The notes under the pieces: generated by a model
Databases searched by the model: none
Told to the model about the DNA's origin: nothing
The model's input: the letters and a program-made list of their open reading frames with translations, nothing else
Assembly: GCA_009746045.1 (NCBI GenBank)
Contig: RPFO01000104.1
Location: 6,904,750-6,968,749 of the forward strand
Direction of reading: 5' to 3'
Length of the DNA stretch: 64,000 bases
DNA from: Mesostigma viride
Taxonomy: Eukaryota > Streptophyta > Mesostigmatophyceae > Mesostigmatales > Mesostigmataceae
Shown: piece after piece, positions 60,998-64,000 of the stretch
Layout of the letters: each line of letters starts with the position of its first letter
Numbering within the stretch: the first letter of the stretch is position 1
Program-made: the position numbers and the translations under genes

Positions 60998-61652
60998 GGC
61001 GGAGGGCACCGCAGCCGGGGCGCATGGCACGGCAGCCGGGGCGGAGGGCACGGCAGCCGGGGCGCAGGGCACGGCAGCCGGGGCGCAGGGCACGGCAGCC
61101 GGGGCGCAGGGCACGGCAGCCGGGGCGGAGGGCACCGCAGCCGGGGCGGAGGGCACCGCAGCCGGGGCGGAGGGCACCGCAGCCGGGGCGCAGGGCACGG
61201 CAGCCGGGGCGGAGGGCACGGCAGCCGGGGCGCAGGGCACGGCAGCCGGGGCGCAGGGCACGGCAGCCGGGGCGCAGGGCACGGCAGCCGGGGCGCAGGG
61301 CACGGCAGCCGGGGCGGAGGGCACAGCAGCCGGGGCGGAGGGCACAGCAGCCGGGGCGCAGGGCACCGCAGCCAGGGCGGAGGGCACAGCAGCCGGGGCG
61401 CAGGGCACGGCAGCCGGGGCGGAGGGCGCCGCAGCCGGGGCGGAGGGCACCGCAGCCGGGGCGGAGGGCACGGCAGCCGGGGCGCAGGGCACGGCAGCCG
61501 GGGCGGAGGGCACGGCAGCCGGGGCGCATGGCACGGCAGCCGGGGCGCAGGGCACGGCAGCCGGGGCGGAGGGCACGGCAGCCGGGGCGCAGGGCACGGC
61601 AGCCGGGGCGGAGGGCACGGCAGCCGGGGCGCAGGGCACGGCAGCCGGGGCG
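60998..61652 (+). repeat. 21-bp minisatellite (GGGCACGGCAGCCGGGGCGSA)
   Basis: About 31 units differing mainly at two or three positions. The period of 21 keeps all frames open, giving heptapeptide arrays such as GTAAGAE or PAAVPCA. Whether either strand is translated is unknown. Confidence 0.95.
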
Positions 61653-61761
61653 GCATCCAGTGGGGCGTCCGAAGGCGGGGCGCAAGCTTTTGATGTCTTT
61701 TGTGCATTGCTCTCGTTTCGTCTACAACGAGGCTTGCAGTTTGCCCTTTCGCCCTCGCCGC

Positions 61762-62034
61762 TCAAATAGTCAGCGGTTCTGTTGGTTGGTAAGCTAGATC
61801 GCAAAAGGCCCTTTGCTTTGGACCTTTATCGCAAAACACCAACACCCAGTTGAGGTCGTGAAAATTTAGGGGCCCATTCTTGAGCTCTTGCTTGTTGGCT
61901 TTGTCGAGCGCCTGATTAGCGAGCTTGGGGGTCTCATATATTTGACCGCAGTCAACATTGGGGTAAGGCTTCAGGGCGTCAATAAATTGGTTAATCTCCG
62001 TAGTGCTCAAGGTGCTGCTCGATATTGAAACGCC
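61762..62034 (-). CDS. Probable last exon of a host gene
   Basis: The minus-strand frame STTEINQFIDALKPYPNV, DCGQIYETPKLANQALDK, NFHDLNWVLVFCDKGPKQ and TEPLTI then stop reads like real protein with balanced composition. A CAG acceptor-like site (ATCGAGCAG) precedes it near 62020. No family recognised; the upstream exons would lie between 62100 and 62900. Confidence 0.4.
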   Translation of the reverse strand, partial: GVSISSSTLSTTEINQFIDALKPYPNVDCGQIYETPKLANQALDKANKQELKNGPLNFHDLNWVLVFCDKGPKQRAFCDLAYQPTEPLTI

Positions 62035-62659
62035 ACAAACACGGAATACAGCAAAGTACAAAGCATTCATGTAAGACAATGCGGGACAAATGGGTAACAA
62101 ATGGGGAGAGTTATATTAATGAAAAGAGACAACGAACTTGGAAGCATGGCACGCCGAGCCCCCGAGTAAGGTTAAACATTTAGCCACCACGCATTGGGCT
62201 TGCCATGAACACCCCATGGAGCGCTATGCTAAGGTTTTCTTGCGACCCCATGTTGTGTGTGGCTTGTCAGTAATGTGCTAGTAGGAAAGGACAAGCCACG
62301 AGGTTAAGATAAGATTACGCCCGGCATAGGGCTGCCAAACGGGCTCATCTACCATAAACGCTGCAATAAGGCTTCTGTAGAATAAAAATCTATTTCCAAG
62401 CAAAACCATACCGTAAACCAAAACTAGCAGGCCATAAAGACCAATCACAGGCCAATCAACAAAACCCAAAGAACATTCAGCCAAAAGAGTTACATTATGC
62501 ACTACTACAATATTTGATATGGCCTTGGTGAACACCATGAAAGCTAAGGCAACTAAGAGACTGTGCTTGATAAACGACGCAAATCAGAAAAAGGTTGTTC
62601 AATGTATTGATGACATGTAGAGTAAAAACAACACGCGCATACCCAAGCGTACCTTTTCT

Positions 62660-62888
62660 TGGAGCGTACAGCATCCGCGCACCCCGTGCAGTATAAATGA
62701 GAGCCAACGAATTGAAGTGGTTCAAGGCCGGCCACAAGTGGATTGTCCGGATGGGTGCCCGTGTTGTCACAGCAGCGCCTCCCAGAAATACCTCTGCGAG
62801 CACACTTGTAGGAGGCCTTCCTTTTCCTGGTTGCCTTGTTTGTGCCTTCACAACTGGGCACTGGTGTTGGATTTTGTCTTGAACTTCC
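62660..62888 (-). CDS. Probable internal exon with Cys residues
   Basis: Between an acceptor-like CAAAACAG and a donor-like AAAAG/GTACGC, one frame reads RKRKASYKCARRGISGRRCC and SHLYCTGCADAVRSKKR. The Cys spacing would suit a small zinc-binding domain. The GTACGC donor resembles the GTACGT donors of the gene at 25974. It may belong to the same gene as the exon at 61762-62034. Confidence 0.35.
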
Positions 62889-63226
62889 CTGTTTTGGGTC
62901 AGCAACATAAGAAATTAAACACGATGTTCAGAAACTAATTACAAGTTACAACATAGTCATGGATTTGGTGGGTGCAATTAGCTGGGGACGCCATAAACAT
63001 AAGTTGCCATTATGAAGCTCACTAACTGCCTTATATGCAAATAACTCCATTATCATGGAAAGATGCTTACAACAAGAACATTCCAGACCATGTCGCTACC
63101 AAGCATGAGCGAGTTCGAACGGGAAAATGAGATAACGACATGGAAGGGCAACGTACGTTGGAAAACGGTTGTCCGCCGTGCTGACCAATCGGTGCCGGCG
63201 CTGCCGCAGGTGGAGGTGCTCCAACA

Positions 63227-63338
63227 TGGGAAGGTGGCGGAGAAAGTGGCGGAGAAGGTGGCGGAGAAGGTGGCGGTGGCGGTGGCGGTGGCGGTGGCGG
63301 TGGCGGTGGCGGTGGCGGTGGGGGTGGCGGGGAAGCAG
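63227..63338 (+). repeat. GGTGGCGGAGAAGGTGGCGGTGGCG tandem tract
   Basis: A tract of GGCGGA then GGCGGT units of six bases. It lies inside open frames whose flanks do not look like a gene. Confidence 0.85.
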
Positions 63339-64000
63339 AGAAAGATAATACGTGAGAGTACGTAATACGCAAGAGTACGCGTATCCGTAGGCATACGTTT
63401 AACATCCGTACGGCAAAGCTGCGTATGATGTATAGTCTGCGTACGAAACGTATCATATGCCACACTATTTCCCTTTGCGGGGAAGGTGGCGGGGGAGGGG
63501 GAGGGATGCTTTCCCCGCGCTGTGAGGAAGGATGCTTGCGTTGCCGCACCGCTTTACGCCGAGCGAGAAGGCGGCGAACAATACCGCGATGCCTGGGTCG
63601 CCGAACTGACTGCCGTTTTGGAGCGATGCATTGTGCCTTGTGCCAAATGCAGACATGGACATAAGGAGAGCACCTCGGCATATCCCTGCTCAGCAACGCG
63701 CAAAAGGAAAAAGGGCAGCGAAGAAAGAAGTTATGAACTACCTCGATCGCACCTCAAAATGGCCAAGCAAGTCTAGGCATAGCTGCATGGGGCTGCCAAT
63801 ATAACTCCAAAAATAAACCCTAACTTAAGAATAGCTTCCGCTAGATCCCAATAGGCTAGGCCCACCGCGTGCCGCACGTGGCGCCAAGAAGTATCTGAAA
63901 CAACTCATCATTGTGTATTCCGCTGGAAACTGAAAGAGGAGCATTCAGTGCATTAGTCGTTTTAGGGTAGCATGGATTCCTTACCTCAGACCAACATGTA
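63339..64000. other. Right end of the window, no firm gene
   Basis: A TACGTAATACGCAAGAGTAC patch with TACG-rich sequence (63350-63450) is followed by short Arg-rich ORFs on both strands. Nothing can be assigned. Confidence 0.35.

Noticed and set aside
59578-61804. ORFs of over 700 codons on both strands
   Set aside because: They are produced by the 8-bp and 21-bp arrays; flanking residues do not look like protein.

Overview
The window is nuclear DNA of a eukaryote, probably an alga or other protist. It carries a spliced gene with two short GTACGT...CAG introns, Ty1/copia-type retroelements, MITEs and very long simple-sequence arrays. The species cannot be named from the sequence.

Layout. 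Positions 1-4020 hold the 3' part of a copia-type retroelement (element A: integrase end, protease-like domain, RT, RNase H, probable 3' LTR). Positions 4033 to about 21720 form a visibly GC-rich, intronless, tightly packed island of about 20 genes on both strands, with TATA-like boxes a few bases upstream of many ATGs. Its recognisable families are typical of large nucleocytoplasmic DNA viruses: KilA-N, OTU-like protease, LysM, ADP-ribosyltransferase, SprT-like metallopeptidase, Cys-rich CxHxxxRxxCxxC repeats and several small membrane proteins. No capsid, packaging ATPase or polymerase gene is present, so this looks like a fragment of an integrated virus. Its right edge lies inside a gene (21003-21970) that joins an F-box-like start, shared with a gene at 24639, to a GC-rich island-type C-terminal part.

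Positions 22000-27700 carry three genes of different GC and style: a multi-CxxC protein, an F-box-like protein and a spliced RING-type protein. They have palindrome-dense promoters, and two of them share a 3' flank. Positions 27800-30000 hold a 15-bp tandem repeat and two related fragments of a PD-(D/E)xK-like domain, of the kind found after RT in some retroelements.

Positions 30001-49251 are best read as one copia-type element on the minus strand (element B), bounded by two 98%-identical direct repeats (LTRs) and split by two insertions. One is about 9.2 kb at a TTAA site, filled with repeats and a hAT-like MITE. The other is a 1.7-kb retroposon-like insert flanked by a 20-bp duplication centred on a perfect palindrome. 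Positions 49250-64000 are gene-poor: a 1.3-kb CAC array, a Harbinger-type MITE, other repeat families, adjacent 8-, 4- and 21-bp arrays, one small membrane-protein ORF and exon-like stretches near the right end.

An important caveat is that most broken ORFs (viral, host and transposon) would reopen with a single extra base, usually in a mononucleotide run. That pattern suggests under-called homopolymers in the assembly at least as much as true gene decay.
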